Below are positions 63,647-64,000 of a stretch of 64,000 nucleotides of DNA, piece after piece (the stretch's first letter is position 1; each line of letters starts with the position of its first letter). Under the pieces are notes generated by a model. The model saw only the letters and a list, made by a program, of their open reading frames with translations, ran no database searches and was not told the DNA's origin. This DNA is from Acinetobacter courvalinii (GTDB taxonomy: Bacteria > Pseudomonadota > Gammaproteobacteria > Pseudomonadales > Moraxellaceae). Position numbers and translations under genes: made by a program. The stretch is taken from NCBI RefSeq assembly GCF_014635545.1, contig NZ_BMDA01000002.1, positions 1 through 64,000 on the forward strand, written 5' to 3'.

Positions 63647-63982
63647 ATGGAAGCAGCGAATTTCACCATGTTGGTTGGATTTGGCTTAATCGCTGTCGCA
63701 ATTATTGCTGTTTTCTTTTCTCCTTATCGTCGTTGGTTAGGTTTTATGTTGGCAGGTATGCTGTGCTGGGGACTGTTAGAAGTGGTACGCTTTGGTGCGC
63801 AAACCATATTCGAGATGTCAGTCGCCTATAGCTATCTCACTGCCTTGAGCCTTGCGATGATTATGGTTACATTTATTCTGTTACGTGAAGATAAACAGGC
63901 ACAAAAACAACTGGCGAATCGTCAGTATATTGAACATACCCCGGTTTATAAGGATGACCAGCAACAATGTTCTAGCAGATAA
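63647..63982 (+). CDS. Hypothetical small membrane protein
   Basis: A 111-residue inner-membrane protein with about three hydrophobic segments (residues ~6-26, ~32-51 and ~61-84) and a polar Gln-rich tail (DKQAQKQLANRQYIEHTPVYKDDQQQC). GACGGAGG precedes the ATG at good spacing. No family is recognised. It ends 18 bases before the window edge. Confidence 0.7.
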   Translation: MEAANFTMLVGFGLIAVAIIAVFFSPYRRWLGFMLAGMLCWGLLEVVRFGAQTIFEMSVAYSYLTALSLAMIMVTFILLREDKQAQKQLANRQYIEHTPVYKDDQQQCSSR

Positions 63983-64000
63983 ATTATAATAATATGAACA

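Overview
The window is chromosomal DNA from a gammaproteobacterium of the genus Acinetobacter (Moraxellaceae). The evidence is an ADC-type class C beta-lactamase, a periplasmic PQQ sugar dehydrogenase lipoprotein, a hybrid ribBX gene, the dapA-bamC-purC and glmU-glmS orders, and moderate-to-low GC. The species cannot be settled from the sequence alone. No insertion sequence, prophage, CRISPR array or tRNA gene was seen; most of the window is core housekeeping DNA with a few accessory patches.

Layout. 1-115: the 3' end of a 5S rRNA gene and its terminator, so an rrn operon lies to the left. 209-1300: three small, partly AT-rich genes (two unknown, one ankyrin-repeat). 1323-1443 (minus): an unannotated small RNA with four AGGAN-loop hairpins, very like the CsrA/RsmA-sequestering RNAs CsrB/RsmX/Y/Z, with a GacA-box-like palindrome upstream; this is the main discovery candidate. 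1591-5930: outer-membrane protein, aldehyde dehydrogenase, and an NSS-family transporter with a 47-residue small subunit. 5977-10275: rsmB-fmt and divergent ilvD. 10419-17819: a duplicated thioredoxin-fold protein, TauE/SafE exporter, LysR regulator, uraA, ppc. 17904-22901: TetR regulator divergent from an RND efflux adaptor and pump, with a large perfect inverted repeat between them. 23043-26364: small membrane protein, dnaJ with a heat-shock-type promoter, dapB, START-domain protein. 26402-29435: MFS exporter and aldo/keto reductase operon with a divergent LysR regulator.

29383-34819: lipoprotein, MocR-type regulator, alcohol dehydrogenase, tag, a small protein, an M23 lipoprotein, mutY. 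34820-35221: a gene-poor stretch with a possible three-way-junction RNA or repeat and a possible 36-codon ORF. 35222-40761: dienelactone hydrolase, DUF1328 protein, YcgN-like protein, PQQ sugar dehydrogenase, blaADC, rarA. 40909-48759: short UvrA-like ATPase, acyltransferase, amidohydrolase lipoprotein, TonB-dependent receptor. 49001-51270 (minus): dapA-bamC-purC. 51551-53594: pncA, an Lrp/AsnC regulator, a YitT-family membrane protein. 53678-56893 (minus): glmU-glmS for UDP-GlcNAc. 56915-60403 (minus): ribBX-ribH-nusB-thiL-pgpA. 60658-63982: AhpA/YtjB-type membrane protein divergent from serB, then a small membrane protein.

Together the window covers branched-chain amino acid, lysine/peptidoglycan, purine, riboflavin, thiamin, serine and aminosugar synthesis, anaplerosis (ppc), tRNA/rRNA modification and base-excision repair, with accessory drug-resistance functions (RND pump, ADC beta-lactamase, UvrA-like ATPase, MFS exporter) between them.
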